From: Catalinimonas sp038039535
Lineage (GTDB): Bacteria > Bacteroidota > Bacteroidia > Cytophagales > Cyclobacteriaceae
Direction of reading: 5' to 3'
Length of the DNA stretch: 64,000 nucleotides
NCBI RefSeq assembly: GCF_038039535.1
Contig: NZ_JBBPHP010000014.1
Span: 62,001 to 126,000 of the forward strand
The notes beneath the pieces were generated by a model, which did not search any database, had not been told where the DNA came from, and saw only the letters and a list, made by a program, of their open reading frames with translations. This document shows, piece after piece, positions 35,879 through 45,303 of this stretch (positions are counted from its first letter, which is position 1; every line of letters starts with the position of its first letter). The translations under genes were made by a program, and so were the position numbers.

Positions 35879-37009
35879 TTAAGTATTAGTAGGATATTTG
35901 ATTAAGACACGATTTTCTTTGATTTCAAACTCAAATCCCATAGTATAACTTAGAGAAGTAAGCACACTCTTAAGTGATTGGTTGTTAAATTTAGCAGTCA
36001 CACTCCAGGCAGTAGCACTTTTTCCTTCTATTTCAATTTGTACTCCATACCACCTTTCCAGTGTTTTAATTACAGCTTCCTGATCTTTATTCTCCAGATG
36101 AATTATTCCTTCTTTCCAGGCAAGCACTTTATCAGTATCAAAAGGTGCTTTAGATAAACTTTGGTTTTCTTTATCGTAGCCCAATTGCTCTCCAGGTACC
36201 AGATAATATACTTCCGGTTTTTGGTTTTCCGTAGTTTGCTGGTAATCCACTTTTACTTTGCCACTCGTTAATGATACATGTATGTGCTGATCATTTGGAT
36301 AAGCAGCAATGTTAAAACTCGTACCCAGGGCTGTAGTAGTGATTACATCACTTACTACCTGAAATGGTCGTAAGGAATCTTTCACTACTTCAAAAAAAGC
36401 TTCTCCTTGTAAAGTTACTCTCCTTCTTTCAGGATGAAATGGTTTGGTAAAACTCAGCTTACTTCCGGCATTCAGCACTACCTTGGTACCATCAGATAAA
36501 AAGACTGTCAGCTTTTGTCCTTTAGGATTTTCCTTTATTACTTCCTCATAAACTATTTCGGGCTCCTGCTCTTGATGTTGTATGTCATCATAAAATACAT
36601 ACAGCATACCCAGTAAAAATACAACTGAGGCTGCAATCTTAACCCATAATGACCTGTATCCCGTTTTTTTGCGTTTTTTAGTCTCAAGCTTTTGCCGGGT
36701 CATTGCATAAGCACTGATGGGAACAGTCTTTTCTTTCTCTGCTGGCTTTTGTTCGCTTTCTTCCCACAAATCTATACCTTCTTCTATGGCCTTAGAGATG
36801 GATGCCATTTGCTGCTCACTGAGGCTATTTTGCTGCACAGGTATTTGTCTGAGCAATTCAATGGCTTGCTTTACCGTTTCTGCTTTTTGCGGGTGCTCAT
36901 CTAACCACTGAGTCCAGAAAGCACGAGCGTCTTGATCAGGATTTAACACCCATTTTCTGAATCTTTGATCCAGGACAAAATCTTCTACACTATATTGTTT
37001 ATAATCCAT
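35879..37009 (-). CDS. FecR-type anti-sigma factor
   Basis: The 376-residue protein, started at ATG 37009, has a short cytoplasmic part with DUF4880-like sequence (DFVLDQRFRKWVLNPDQDARAFWTQWL is cut here: residues 10-35), one transmembrane segment near residues 120-140 (WVKIAASVVFLLGMLYVFY), and a periplasmic FecR domain (VFLSDGTKVVLNAGSKLSF, RRVTLQGEAFFEV, TTTALGTSFNIAAY). The C-terminal DUF4974 part (LERWYGVQIEIEGKSATAW) follows. It relays the state of the STN domain of the SusC protein to the ECF sigma. It lies 187 bases after the sigma gene on the same strand. Confidence 0.96.
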   Translation of the reverse strand: MDYKQYSVEDFVLDQRFRKWVLNPDQDARAFWTQWLDEHPQKAETVKQAIELLRQIPVQQNSLSEQQMASISKAIEEGIDLWEESEQKPAEKEKTVPISAYAMTRQKLETKKRKKTGYRSLWVKIAASVVFLLGMLYVFYDDIQHQEQEPEIVYEEVIKENPKGQKLTVFLSDGTKVVLNAGSKLSFTKPFHPERRRVTLQGEAFFEVVKDSLRPFQVVSDVITTTALGTSFNIAAYPNDQHIHVSLTSGKVKVDYQQTTENQKPEVYYLVPGEQLGYDKENQSLSKAPFDTDKVLAWKEGIIHLENKDQEAVIKTLERWYGVQIEIEGKSATAWSVTAKFNNQSLKSVLTSLSYTMGFEFEIKENRVLIKYPTNT

Positions 37010-37195
37010 TCCGGGACTCTTTACTACCAAGAGTCAGAAATGCAGAATAGTTATCCATTATTTCTTAAAAAATTTTTAATTTTTTTTCTTCATCTTTCAA
37101 AGTGCTGGAAAGAAGGTGTTTTTTTCTTGGCAAGAAAAGGTGAATTTTTGAGCATAAAATGCAGGTTAACTATACTGTATGGAGGGTGAGTAGGA

Positions 37196-37813
37196 CTACC
37201 GTATGAGAAGACTAAATAGAAAAGCGATAATCAGGCAGCTCAACTCTTTACGAAGTACAGAGAGGGCTTTCCAGGCCAGAGTATAGACCGAACGTAAGTT
37301 GATGCTCATAATTTCTGCCACCTCTTCGTAAGAAAACTTCTCATAAAATAAGAGGTTGATCACTTCTCTCTGGCGTTTGGATAAGGCCAGGAAGGCCTTT
37401 TGTAATTTCTTTTTAGTATCTGCCAGGGTTTGACTCTCTATGATTTTATTTTCAAGCGGAAGAACCACCAGAGCATTAGCATACTCACTTTCCATGTCTT
37501 TCACTACATACCTGTTCCGGCTTATATCTTTGACGATCTTATTTCTCAAAGAGCGATATAGATAATGTTTAATATTCTTTATTCCAGATAAACGCTCTTT
37601 ATACTTCCATAGATCTATAAAAAGCTCCTGGATCTGGTCAGTTACTACAGCCTCATTAGAAATAATCTTATACCCATAGTTATATAGGTCGTTCAAATGC
37701 CTGCTATAAAGTTTTTGGTAGGCAGCTCTGTCACCACACCTGACTTCTTCCCATAGACTCTCATCTGTAGCTGAGGTATCTTCATTGGGGAGCCCATTAA
37801 AGTTATAACTCAT
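37196..37813 (-). CDS. ECF sigma factor paired with FecR
   Basis: The 205-residue product has sigma-70 region 2 (LWEEVRCGDRAAYQKLYSRH, then YKIISNEAVVTDQIQELFIDLW) and region 4 (LSKRQREVINLLFYEKFSYEEVAEIMSI). This is the standard ECF factor of SusC/SusD loci. It ends with a hydrophobic tail (LSCLIIAFLFSLLIR). It heads the minus-strand operon sigma, FecR, SusC, SusD, FAD oxidoreductase, FMN protein. By analogy with related loci it directs transcription of the susC promoter when FecR is signalled. Confidence 0.95.
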   Translation of the reverse strand: MSYNFNGLPNEDTSATDESLWEEVRCGDRAAYQKLYSRHLNDLYNYGYKIISNEAVVTDQIQELFIDLWKYKERLSGIKNIKHYLYRSLRNKIVKDISRNRYVVKDMESEYANALVVLPLENKIIESQTLADTKKKLQKAFLALSKRQREVINLLFYEKFSYEEVAEIMSINLRSVYTLAWKALSVLRKELSCLIIAFLFSLLIR

Positions 37814-38338
37814 AGATCATAGATAGTTCTGGCTGGGTGTAAAAAGCTGATTATGATGATATTATTAAAAATAAGTTTATTCTACAACTTTGTTAATATT
37901 ATTTCTCATAAAAAAACCGAATATACAGTTTAATTTTATGATTTTCATAATGCCTCGCTATTTAACTATTCTATTATCAATATAGTGTGTCATATTTCTA
38001 CTTCAATCAACACCATCATTTTCATAGTATCAGTAGCTATTTATTATTGCCAGTAGAAGAGAGCGCTGCTTTGTTTGTAGATATAGATCTCTTGAAAAGG
38101 CAAAACAGAAACAGGTGGACAGTCCTCTACAAGCCAAAAGGGGCAGCAGGATCTAACAAATGAATTATTTGGCCCCTATTAAAGAAAAATAATGATTGCA
38201 AGGTAGTCCATGTTTGGTACTGAAGAAACCAACAAAGCTTTGTAAAAAGACGCCATTAACCAGGAGTCTAGCCTACTAAATTTGCTATCTTCATGTTTAA
38301 CAGTGAATTATCAGGGCCTACTCTAACTTCTTCAGTTA
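37814..38338. other. Intergenic region upstream of sigma gene
   Basis: About 525 bases separate the GH20 gene stop and the ECF sigma start. The sigma promoter is expected near 37830-37930. Apart from GGGGC/GCCCC near 38143-38200, a weak inverted repeat, I see no gene and no recognisable element. Confidence 0.5.
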
Positions 38339-40612
38339 CTATTTGGGTGCAGGTACTTCTTGCTCAATCATATCACCTTTCAGAAAAGTATCTTCATAAT
38401 AGGTCATATATTCCTGAAGGTTTTCTAAATATTCTTCCATGCCCAGGAGCTGTTCATCATAAATAAGGTAAGTCATATCAGGGCGCCGATTAGCAAAATG
38501 GTAAGCCCGATCTTGCCTATAGAAATAAGCTTTGTCTGCTGTGGACATCCCTTTGGGTAAACGCGTTTTTTCCCAGGTATCTACTAATTCGGAAAAAACT
38601 TTTTTCCTGCGCTCCAAGCTTTTTTCTACAATTTTTGCAGCATTTTCTAAATTTTTATAAGCAGCTTCGTGACTCAGAAAGCGCTGCTTATGAGCTTGGG
38701 TAATAGCATTTTCCAGATGGGATAAGTCCAGATAGGTATGGGCAGTGTGTCTGATCAGTTTGGCAATGGAGGCAAATACTTCAAAATCATAAGCATTTTT
38801 GATGCCTCTCTTCATGTTTTCCTGACAGATCAATATGGCCATGTCCATTTTTTCGGCCATTTCTTTTGACTTCTCTACTCGCTCTGCATATTCCTGATTC
38901 CAGTAAGGATCATACTCAAGGGCATCACCCCGTGGCAAGTCAGGCAAATGTGTTTTACCTACATTAGCATGATGCCATATCTTCCGCTCAAAGCTTTCCA
39001 TGTAGTAAAAAGCTCCTTCGTTTAGCAGCATGAAAAGTTCTTCCACATCCTTTACGGCATTACCGTAATAGTTGAGGAAAAATTTTTCTTCAAACTCTTC
39101 TAACCCAGGATTATCAGCACTCCATGCATATTCAGCGGAGGTAGCGAAGCTCAACATCCAAACCTGATTGTGCAAACCCGCATCATCCCATGAGGTGTTG
39201 ATCATACCATCAAACAAGCCAGACCCAATATTAGAGGTTAAAAAATTATAGGAGTTTTCCAGACTGCCCATGATCTTTTTGTCTCTGTTTTTGCGAAAAT
39301 AATACGGAAGAAATAGCTGCTCAATTCCAGGATTAGGATCGTAAGCATATATTGAATACCCCAGCGCTTTGGCCTCTTTGGCATATTGGAAATCTGGAGT
39401 TTCATAATCATAGCTTTCAGTAAGGATTACATCTTTCTGGGGAGCAATTCCTTTGGCTGGTGAATTACTCATTTCCCAGCCCATTGGCCTCTCCCAAACC
39501 ATAACTTCACGGCCAGTTTTTTGCAAATGTTTGGCTGCTCTATTCACAAAAAGATGATATATACCACTGTTGCCAATTTCTTTTGCTTTTTCCTGGCATT
39601 CAGGGCCCATGCCCAGTTCAAAGGTTTCATCAGAGCCAATGTGAATGTATTGTGACCCAGGAGTGGCTTCAATAGCATCTTCCCAGAGATCAAAAAGCAG
39701 TTCATAGGTGCCATCTTTGAGAGGGCAAAACTCCCAGTTGGAGGCTGGTATTTCTCTTAGATGAGCATACTGAGGCCATTTGAGGATAAAACTCACGTGA
39801 CCAAGCCCCTGTACCAGGGGTACGATCTGGACATGATATTGCCGTGCATACCTGGTAAGCTCCTGCATTTCTTCCATAGTAAATGCACCGGGTGCACCTA
39901 TTTCAGGATGGCTAGGGTAGGCAAACTTATCTTCCCATTCCCATACCAACATATTGATTTTATATCTTGCCAGGTCACGAATAAAGCTTTTTACATATTC
40001 CTTTTTGTCCTGATGGTGCTTGGTATCATAATGTGCTGCTCTTTGTGGTGTATCCGGCCAGTCTTTGATTTTCATGCCTTTTACATAGGTAGCCGAAGCA
40101 TTTTTTTGAATCAATTGCAGTAAAGTCTGAACGCCGTAAAACAGCCCTGCTTCTTCCCGAGCACGAATGCTAATTTGTTGGCGATTGGCAGTTAGATGAT
40201 AGCCTTCTTCTCCCATATCCTTGGGAGCACTTTTTCTTGTCAGGATAATAGCATTTGTTTGAGCTGATGAGGTGACACTTGTTTCTATATTGTAATCTTG
40301 TTTTAAGGTGTTGGAAAGCTCATGTGCTGCAAACTTATCTTCTTCAGTAGCATTCGGGTCTATTACTATACTGACATTATTGTTGAGCATAAAATCAGTA
40401 CCTTCCAAACTAACTTCCTGAGGGTAGGGGATCAGATGAATACCTATCTCTGAAAGCGGTGTTGGCTTATCTTGTGCAAAAACATTTTGTGATAAGATCA
40501 TCACTAAAAACAATGCTACTATCCATTGTAGCTGTAAGGTGTAAATGAACCTGATCAAGCTTATAGAATTGATAACGTTTGTACAGTCTTTTGCCATTAA
40601 GATATTTCTCAT
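38339..40612 (-). CDS. GH20 beta-N-acetylhexosaminidase, exported
   Basis: The 757-residue protein has a hydrophobic signal region (WIVALFLVMILSQNVFAQ). A GH20b-like N-terminal domain follows (LIPYPQEVSLEG, to about residue 170), and then a GH20 catalytic barrel. The acid/nucleophile pair is seen as Asp328-Glu329 in HIGSDE. The product removes terminal beta-linked GlcNAc or GalNAc from glycans; the GalNAc assignment comes from its neighbours. It is the last gene of a minus-strand operon, 58 bases after the DUF1080 gene. The last 250 residues are helical. The first 25 residues are unusual before the signal, so a later start is possible. Confidence 0.9.
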   Translation of the reverse strand: MRNILMAKDCTNVINSISLIRFIYTLQLQWIVALFLVMILSQNVFAQDKPTPLSEIGIHLIPYPQEVSLEGTDFMLNNNVSIVIDPNATEEDKFAAHELSNTLKQDYNIETSVTSSAQTNAIILTRKSAPKDMGEEGYHLTANRQQISIRAREEAGLFYGVQTLLQLIQKNASATYVKGMKIKDWPDTPQRAAHYDTKHHQDKKEYVKSFIRDLARYKINMLVWEWEDKFAYPSHPEIGAPGAFTMEEMQELTRYARQYHVQIVPLVQGLGHVSFILKWPQYAHLREIPASNWEFCPLKDGTYELLFDLWEDAIEATPGSQYIHIGSDETFELGMGPECQEKAKEIGNSGIYHLFVNRAAKHLQKTGREVMVWERPMGWEMSNSPAKGIAPQKDVILTESYDYETPDFQYAKEAKALGYSIYAYDPNPGIEQLFLPYYFRKNRDKKIMGSLENSYNFLTSNIGSGLFDGMINTSWDDAGLHNQVWMLSFATSAEYAWSADNPGLEEFEEKFFLNYYGNAVKDVEELFMLLNEGAFYYMESFERKIWHHANVGKTHLPDLPRGDALEYDPYWNQEYAERVEKSKEMAEKMDMAILICQENMKRGIKNAYDFEVFASIAKLIRHTAHTYLDLSHLENAITQAHKQRFLSHEAAYKNLENAAKIVEKSLERRKKVFSELVDTWEKTRLPKGMSTADKAYFYRQDRAYHFANRRPDMTYLIYDEQLLGMEEYLENLQEYMTYYEDTFLKGDMIEQEVPAPK

Positions 40613-40670
40613 CTTGTATTCTGTAAGTAGTTTAGATCTGAATTTGTATAGAATTAGGTTGTCCCTAATC

Positions 40671-41969
40671 TCATTTTAGCTCTTTGATAAATAAGTTCGC
40701 AAACTGAAAAGTATTTCCTTCAGCATGATCATCCTGCAAAGCAATTGGCCCTTCATCAGGCACTCCCGGTAGCAATGCGTCCCGGATCACTAGTTGATCG
40801 TTTAGTTCCACACTTACTCTATTACCCTTTATGCGGATGATAAACCTGTTCCATTCCCCTGGGGGGTGGTCTGCTTTAACTTTCGGTACCACAGCGGCTC
40901 GCACATCGGGCGAAAGTTTTTGATCTACCCGGTACCCATAGATTTCTCCGGAACCAATATTTCGGATGCCTATGTTGACCTGACTTTTAGAGCTTCCTCT
41001 CAAATAAATGCCAGTGTCACCGGCATAAGCAACCGGAGCCTGTTTTTCACTGCCATCGTCTAAGGTGTCATTTTCTCCAGAAGGTAGTACTACAGGCAGC
41101 ATGGTCATTTCTGGTTCTCTAGTCAAACGTACATCAGCTATAAGCTCAAAGTCCTGGTAGGATTTGCGCGACCAGAGACTTTTATCTTGCTCTTCGCTTT
41201 TGCCATCGTAATCCAGCTTCCAGTCCTGCGCTGTCCAATGCCCTTCATGACCTGGCTTCATTTCCCATTGCGATAAATCCACTCCATTGTAAAGGGATAC
41301 AAAGCCCTGGTCCAGGGTGGCAATTTCGTGTGGCTCAGGACGCGTTGAAGGTAACTCTTTGATTCTGATGTTACGGAAATGCACCTCAGAACCTTCAGAC
41401 TCCAAGCATATATAGCCTTTCCTGGGGTTGCTTTGAAAACCACCGGATACCACCTTTCCATTGACCGCAAGGCTTATGCGCCCATCACGGCTCTCAACAC
41501 GGTAATGGTTCCATTCACCAGCTGGCTTTGCCCGTTCTTCGGTGGGTAAGGAACGCATCCAGCCCTGGGGATGAGGGCGATCCGGCTTCATTGTCGCTCC
41601 ATGAATGGCAAATACGTCTCCATGATTACCATCCATTACCTGACATTCAATAGAGCGGGTAAAGGGTTGACCGGGTGCAGGTAGGGCATCGCTGTGAATG
41701 AATACGCCTGCATTGCCATTTTCTTCTGTATGTCGCCATTCCAACTCAAGGATGAAGTTTTCATACTGCCGGGTAGTTCTTAAAATTCCGCTAGGGATAC
41801 CCGAACATACAATCATTTGGTCCTTCACCCGCCAGGTAGTAGGAGCCCCGTTTACATTGGTCCACCCACTGAGATCATACCCATTAAATAAGTTCTGAAA
41901 ACCATCTTCCTGCTGGCAGGAACATAACAAAATACTTAACAGAAGGATAGGGACATATTTTATATTCAT
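40671..41969 (-). CDS. Lipoprotein with two DUF1080 (3-keto-disaccharide hydrolase) domains
   Basis: The 432-residue protein has a lipoprotein signal with Cys18 (LLCSC). Two DUF1080 (PF06439) domains follow at about residues 24-208 (FQNLFNGYDLSGW) and 225-430 (FVSLYNGVDLSQW). DUF1080 proteins form a jelly-roll fold and several hydrolyse or lyse 3-keto sugars. The gene begins 2 bases past the stop of the Gfo/Idh/MocA gene, so the two are tightly linked, and oxidation of a sugar at C3 followed by cleavage is a plausible pairing. Which of the two domains is active cannot be told from the sequence. Confidence 0.9.
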   Translation of the reverse strand: MNIKYVPILLLSILLCSCQQEDGFQNLFNGYDLSGWTNVNGAPTTWRVKDQMIVCSGIPSGILRTTRQYENFILELEWRHTEENGNAGVFIHSDALPAPGQPFTRSIECQVMDGNHGDVFAIHGATMKPDRPHPQGWMRSLPTEERAKPAGEWNHYRVESRDGRISLAVNGKVVSGGFQSNPRKGYICLESEGSEVHFRNIRIKELPSTRPEPHEIATLDQGFVSLYNGVDLSQWEMKPGHEGHWTAQDWKLDYDGKSEEQDKSLWSRKSYQDFELIADVRLTREPEMTMLPVVLPSGENDTLDDGSEKQAPVAYAGDTGIYLRGSSKSQVNIGIRNIGSGEIYGYRVDQKLSPDVRAAVVPKVKADHPPGEWNRFIIRIKGNRVSVELNDQLVIRDALLPGVPDEGPIALQDDHAEGNTFQFANLFIKELK

Positions 41970-41970
41970 C

Positions 41971-43290
41971 CTACATTACTTTAGTCTGCCCGGGAATAGG
42001 GATAGGGTAACGACCATCTGGTCCGGGAAGTACAGGGGGATCTGCATCCCAGGCAAATTTTTCAGGGAGCAGACTCAACTCAGAGTTAAGAGCATCATCC
42101 CATTGTATCATCTGACCTGAATGGGCGGCCATTCGTCCCATAATGGTCATCATACTGCTTTTGGCCGCCCATTCTGTATCATTAATGGGTGTTTCCCTGC
42201 GGATAGCTGCAAAGAATTCGTCATGCTCCTGCTGATAAGGATTAACTTCTTTGAGTCCTCTGGTTCTCCAAAGTGATTTTCCTTTCATATCCACTAGTCC
42301 CTTCTTCACATCTCCTGAGCCTTTGGTACCCTGAAAAAATGATCCTCCCTGATTGTAAGTGCCATCAATGGTACGTATCTGACTATGCAGTTTACTACCA
42401 TCCGCATATTCATATTCAATATAAAAGTGATCAAAGATGTCTCCTTTCTCTGGTCCCTGATATACTGCACGACCACCCATGCCTTGTGCTTTGATGGGGT
42501 AGGCCTCTTTTACCCAGTTGACTACATCAGTATTGTGGATTTGTAAGCCAGCTGGTGAGCCTGCCCAAAGCCAGCAGAAATAGCGCCAGTTGCGCATCTG
42601 GTACTCCATTTCGGTTTGCCCAGCCTGACGGGCTAGCAAAGTGACATGTCCTATCATATAGGAGCAGGTAGAAGAAACGATTTCACCGATGGCTCCATCT
42701 TTCAAACGGCTTACAAATTCCTGGTAAACGGGGTCATAACGGTTCTGTAAACCTACTACTACACTCAGGTTTTTCTTTTTAGCTTCCTTTCCAGCCGCCA
42801 ATATCTTGCGTATGCCCGGTGCATCTGAAGCCAATGGCTTTTCCATAAACACATGCTTACCGGCCTTGATAGCTTCTTCAAAATGCAGGGGACGAAAGGA
42901 AGGAGGAGTAGCCAGAAGTACTACATCTGCAAGAGCAATGGCATTTTTGTAAGCCTCAAAACCCACAAATTTATGCTCCTCCGGCACCTCTACTTTCTCT
43001 TTTACATTGCCAACCTTTTTAAGGTTGTTGTAAGTCTCATCCAGGCGATCTCGGAAAGCATCAGCCATGGCCACCAGTTTTACATTTTCATCGGCACTCA
43101 GTGCCTGCACAGCAGCGCCTGCTCCACGTTTGCCACATCCGATAAGGGCTACCTTAAGCGTATCATTGCCCGCCACAAAAGCGCTAGCCTCTACCGGTAG
43201 CTGGTAAAGTAATGTGCTACCCAAAGCTACCGAAGAGGTCTTCATAAAATGACGACGGCTGGAAGTATAGTTTTTAGATATATCTTTCAT
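41971..43290 (-). CDS. Gfo/Idh/MocA-family oxidoreductase, Tat-type exported
   Basis: The 439-residue product starts with a twin-arginine region (YTSSRRHFMKTSSVALG). A Rossmann NAD(P)-binding part follows (LKVALIGCGKRGAGAA), with the family motif FMEKPLASD at residue 150 or so, and a C-terminal alpha/beta domain. Members of this family oxidise or reduce sugars, often at C3 or in glycosidase cycles. The Tat signal suggests a folded, cofactor-loaded protein outside the cytoplasm. It lies 77 bases after the amidohydrolase gene and next to the DUF1080 gene. Confidence 0.95.
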   Translation of the reverse strand: MKDISKNYTSSRRHFMKTSSVALGSTLLYQLPVEASAFVAGNDTLKVALIGCGKRGAGAAVQALSADENVKLVAMADAFRDRLDETYNNLKKVGNVKEKVEVPEEHKFVGFEAYKNAIALADVVLLATPPSFRPLHFEEAIKAGKHVFMEKPLASDAPGIRKILAAGKEAKKKNLSVVVGLQNRYDPVYQEFVSRLKDGAIGEIVSSTCSYMIGHVTLLARQAGQTEMEYQMRNWRYFCWLWAGSPAGLQIHNTDVVNWVKEAYPIKAQGMGGRAVYQGPEKGDIFDHFYIEYEYADGSKLHSQIRTIDGTYNQGGSFFQGTKGSGDVKKGLVDMKGKSLWRTRGLKEVNPYQQEHDEFFAAIRRETPINDTEWAAKSSMMTIMGRMAAHSGQMIQWDDALNSELSLLPEKFAWDADPPVLPGPDGRYPIPIPGQTKVM

Positions 43291-43367
43291 AATGAGCTTG
43301 CTTTATAGGTTGGTCATGATGCCATAGTTTCTATCTTTATTGCTGAATTTTCAATCCGTAGGATAAT

Positions 43368-44471
43368 TTACAGTCCTGAAAACCATTTTTTTGCGTTTTC
43401 TCGGTATATTTTATCTATTACCTGCTTAGGCAATCTCAGTCCCTTAAACTCGTCTTCAACTTTTGGTACGCTCATGGTCTCATCGCTGGTAAAAAATTTC
43501 CAATGCCGAAGACGAATTTCATGTGCTTCCTTTTTCAATGCTTCGGGGCTCATTTCGTCATCAGCTTGTAAATCTGTACCATACAGTATTCTGTCCTGGT
43601 ATTTGATGAAGAAGTCATGGACTTTTTGCCAGTCGGTAACTGCCTGATATTGAAGGTGAGAAATGCGGGCAGCCATATCTACTGCCATATTGGGATATTG
43701 ATCCAGTCGCTTTGCCAAGGCATCTACACTCCATTCCAGGCTGCCCAGATGAGCTCCCACAAACTTAAGGTCGGGGTGCTTTTCCAAGAGTTTATCCCGG
43801 AAGTTGAGCTGGTCTTCATATGAAGGATATTCCGGGTGTAAATACATATGATACTCCGGATGGGTAGCAAAATAGTTTTTATCACCGGTTACAGTCATTT
43901 CTTCAACCGGTAGCCAGCAGTTTTTTGGTTCGCCCAGATGGCCAATTAAAGTGATATTATTTTCTTCCAGGTAATTGAAAATAGCGTCAAAGCGAGCATC
44001 ATTGATCATGACAAAATCACCATGCTGATCTTTCAACTCCATCCCGATATTTTTCCAGACTTTTACAGCGATGGCTCCATTTGAAAAAGATTGCTTTAAA
44101 TAATCAAGAGCCGTCTTTTGCCAGTTTTCATCTTCCCAGTTGTTTACTGTGAAGGCAGTAGCATAATGCAAATGATCCGGAAAAGCTTTACTCTGGTGTA
44201 ACGCATAATGCTGTTGATCTTCCAAAGATGGATAATAAGGAACATCCACATTGATCGTCAGAAGTTTAAAATTATCCTCTGCTGAAGCCTTCACGAAAGA
44301 TGAGTCAAGAGTCATGACATGCACGTGCACATCGTATTTTTCTATGTTCTGATAGTCATCCATAGAATAATAGGTAGCAGAAGAGTCTTCTTTAGTGGAA
44401 CAGTTTTGAAGCGTCATGAGGATCAATATACTTAAGACAATAAAAAAATTAAACTTTCTATCTTTTTTCAT
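43368..44471 (-). CDS. Amidohydrolase-family lipoprotein
   Basis: The 367-residue protein has a lipoprotein signal (LMTLQNC, Cys24). An amidohydrolase_2 (PF04909)-type barrel follows, with metal-binding pieces visible: KYDVHVHVM near the start, then LIGHLGEP, FVGAHLGSLEW and LYGTDLQ near the end. The location outside the cytoplasm and the sequence type differ from NagA/AgaA deacetylases, so it should not be taken as one. It lies 13 bases after the aldolase gene in the same operon. The substrate is unknown; a deacylation or lactone step of the released sugar is possible. Confidence 0.88.
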   Translation of the reverse strand: MKKDRKFNFFIVLSILILMTLQNCSTKEDSSATYYSMDDYQNIEKYDVHVHVMTLDSSFVKASAEDNFKLLTINVDVPYYPSLEDQQHYALHQSKAFPDHLHYATAFTVNNWEDENWQKTALDYLKQSFSNGAIAVKVWKNIGMELKDQHGDFVMINDARFDAIFNYLEENNITLIGHLGEPKNCWLPVEEMTVTGDKNYFATHPEYHMYLHPEYPSYEDQLNFRDKLLEKHPDLKFVGAHLGSLEWSVDALAKRLDQYPNMAVDMAARISHLQYQAVTDWQKVHDFFIKYQDRILYGTDLQADDEMSPEALKKEAHEIRLRHWKFFTSDETMSVPKVEDEFKGLRLPKQVIDKIYRENAKKWFSGL

Positions 44472-44484
44472 GAGTTGGATGAGG

Positions 44485-45303
44485 TTATAGGCTTACCGTT
44501 TCCAGTTTCTCTTTGACCAGTGCAGTAACCGCGTGTATGGCTGGAGGAAAAACCTGGCGCAAATCAATTTCATGCGTAATGCTCAAATCTGTTCTCAGAT
44601 GTGTCATAAATGTGTTTTTAATCTCAGTAGCTAAGTTGACCTTGCAAATTCCTCTTTTGATGGCCTCTTTTAACAGAGGTGATGGAATTCCGGAACTACC
44701 ATGAAGTACCAGAGCAGCCTGGGTAACCGCATGTATTTTGCTAAGCCTCTCCATGTCAATTTGGGGAGTTTCAGTGTAGAATCCATGTGCATTGCCTATC
44801 GCAACCGCCAGAGCATCCACTCCTGTTTGCTGGGCAAAATAACAGGCTTCTTCTGGCTCAGTGAAGCCAACTTTCTCTTTTGACTGTCCCAGTTTGGCTA
44901 CATATCCTAATTCAGCCTCCACATTAGCATCATACTTTTTAGCTAAAGCAACCACTCGCAGTGTAATAGCAATATTTTCTTCCATTGTCTTTTCACTGGC
45001 ATCAATCATAACCGAGTCAAAGCCTGCTTTCAGGCACTGGACAATTAATTGATAGGAATCGGAATGATCCAGATGCAGCCAGCCTTTCACTTTGTACTGT
45101 TTCAGTGCAGCTCTTGCCATATCTACTGCTACAGGCAAACTTAAATATTCAATGGAACTCTTGGTAAGTTGCAGGATGATAGGACACTTCATTGCGGAAG
45201 CGGCTTCTACTACTCCTTTTAAAGTTTCATAGTTATAGAAATTGGTAGCAAGCAGGGAGGTCCCATTAGCTCGCATTTCTTTGAGTTTATCTTGCAGTCT
45301 CAT
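44485..45303 (-). CDS. Class II ketose-bisphosphate aldolase (KbaY/GatY-like)
   Basis: I start it at ATG 45303, giving a 272-residue product; an open frame extends further upstream inside the kinase gene but shows no family sequence there. The protein has the zinc site in WLHLDHSDS (Asp79/His80), an acidic/His part in AELGYV, AVAIGNAHG and VLHGSSGIP. These are the hallmarks of class II aldolases that split tagatose- or fructose-1,6-bisphosphate into DHAP and glyceraldehyde-3-phosphate. Coupled to the PfkB kinase (17-base overlap) and AgaS-type isomerase, tagatose bisphosphate is the likely substrate. Confidence 0.92.
   Translation of the reverse strand: MRLQDKLKEMRANGTSLLATNFYNYETLKGVVEAASAMKCPIILQLTKSSIEYLSLPVAVDMARAALKQYKVKGWLHLDHSDSYQLIVQCLKAGFDSVMIDASEKTMEENIAITLRVVALAKKYDANVEAELGYVAKLGQSKEKVGFTEPEEACYFAQQTGVDALAVAIGNAHGFYTETPQIDMERLSKIHAVTQAALVLHGSSGIPSPLLKEAIKRGICKVNLATEIKNTFMTHLRTDLSITHEIDLRQVFPPAIHAVTALVKEKLETVSL

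Noticed and set aside
43368..44471. Reading the amidohydrolase as the GalNAc-6-phosphate deacetylase (AgaA/NagA).
   Set aside because: It has a lipoprotein signal and an amidohydrolase_2-type sequence, so it would act outside the cytoplasm, unlike NagA.
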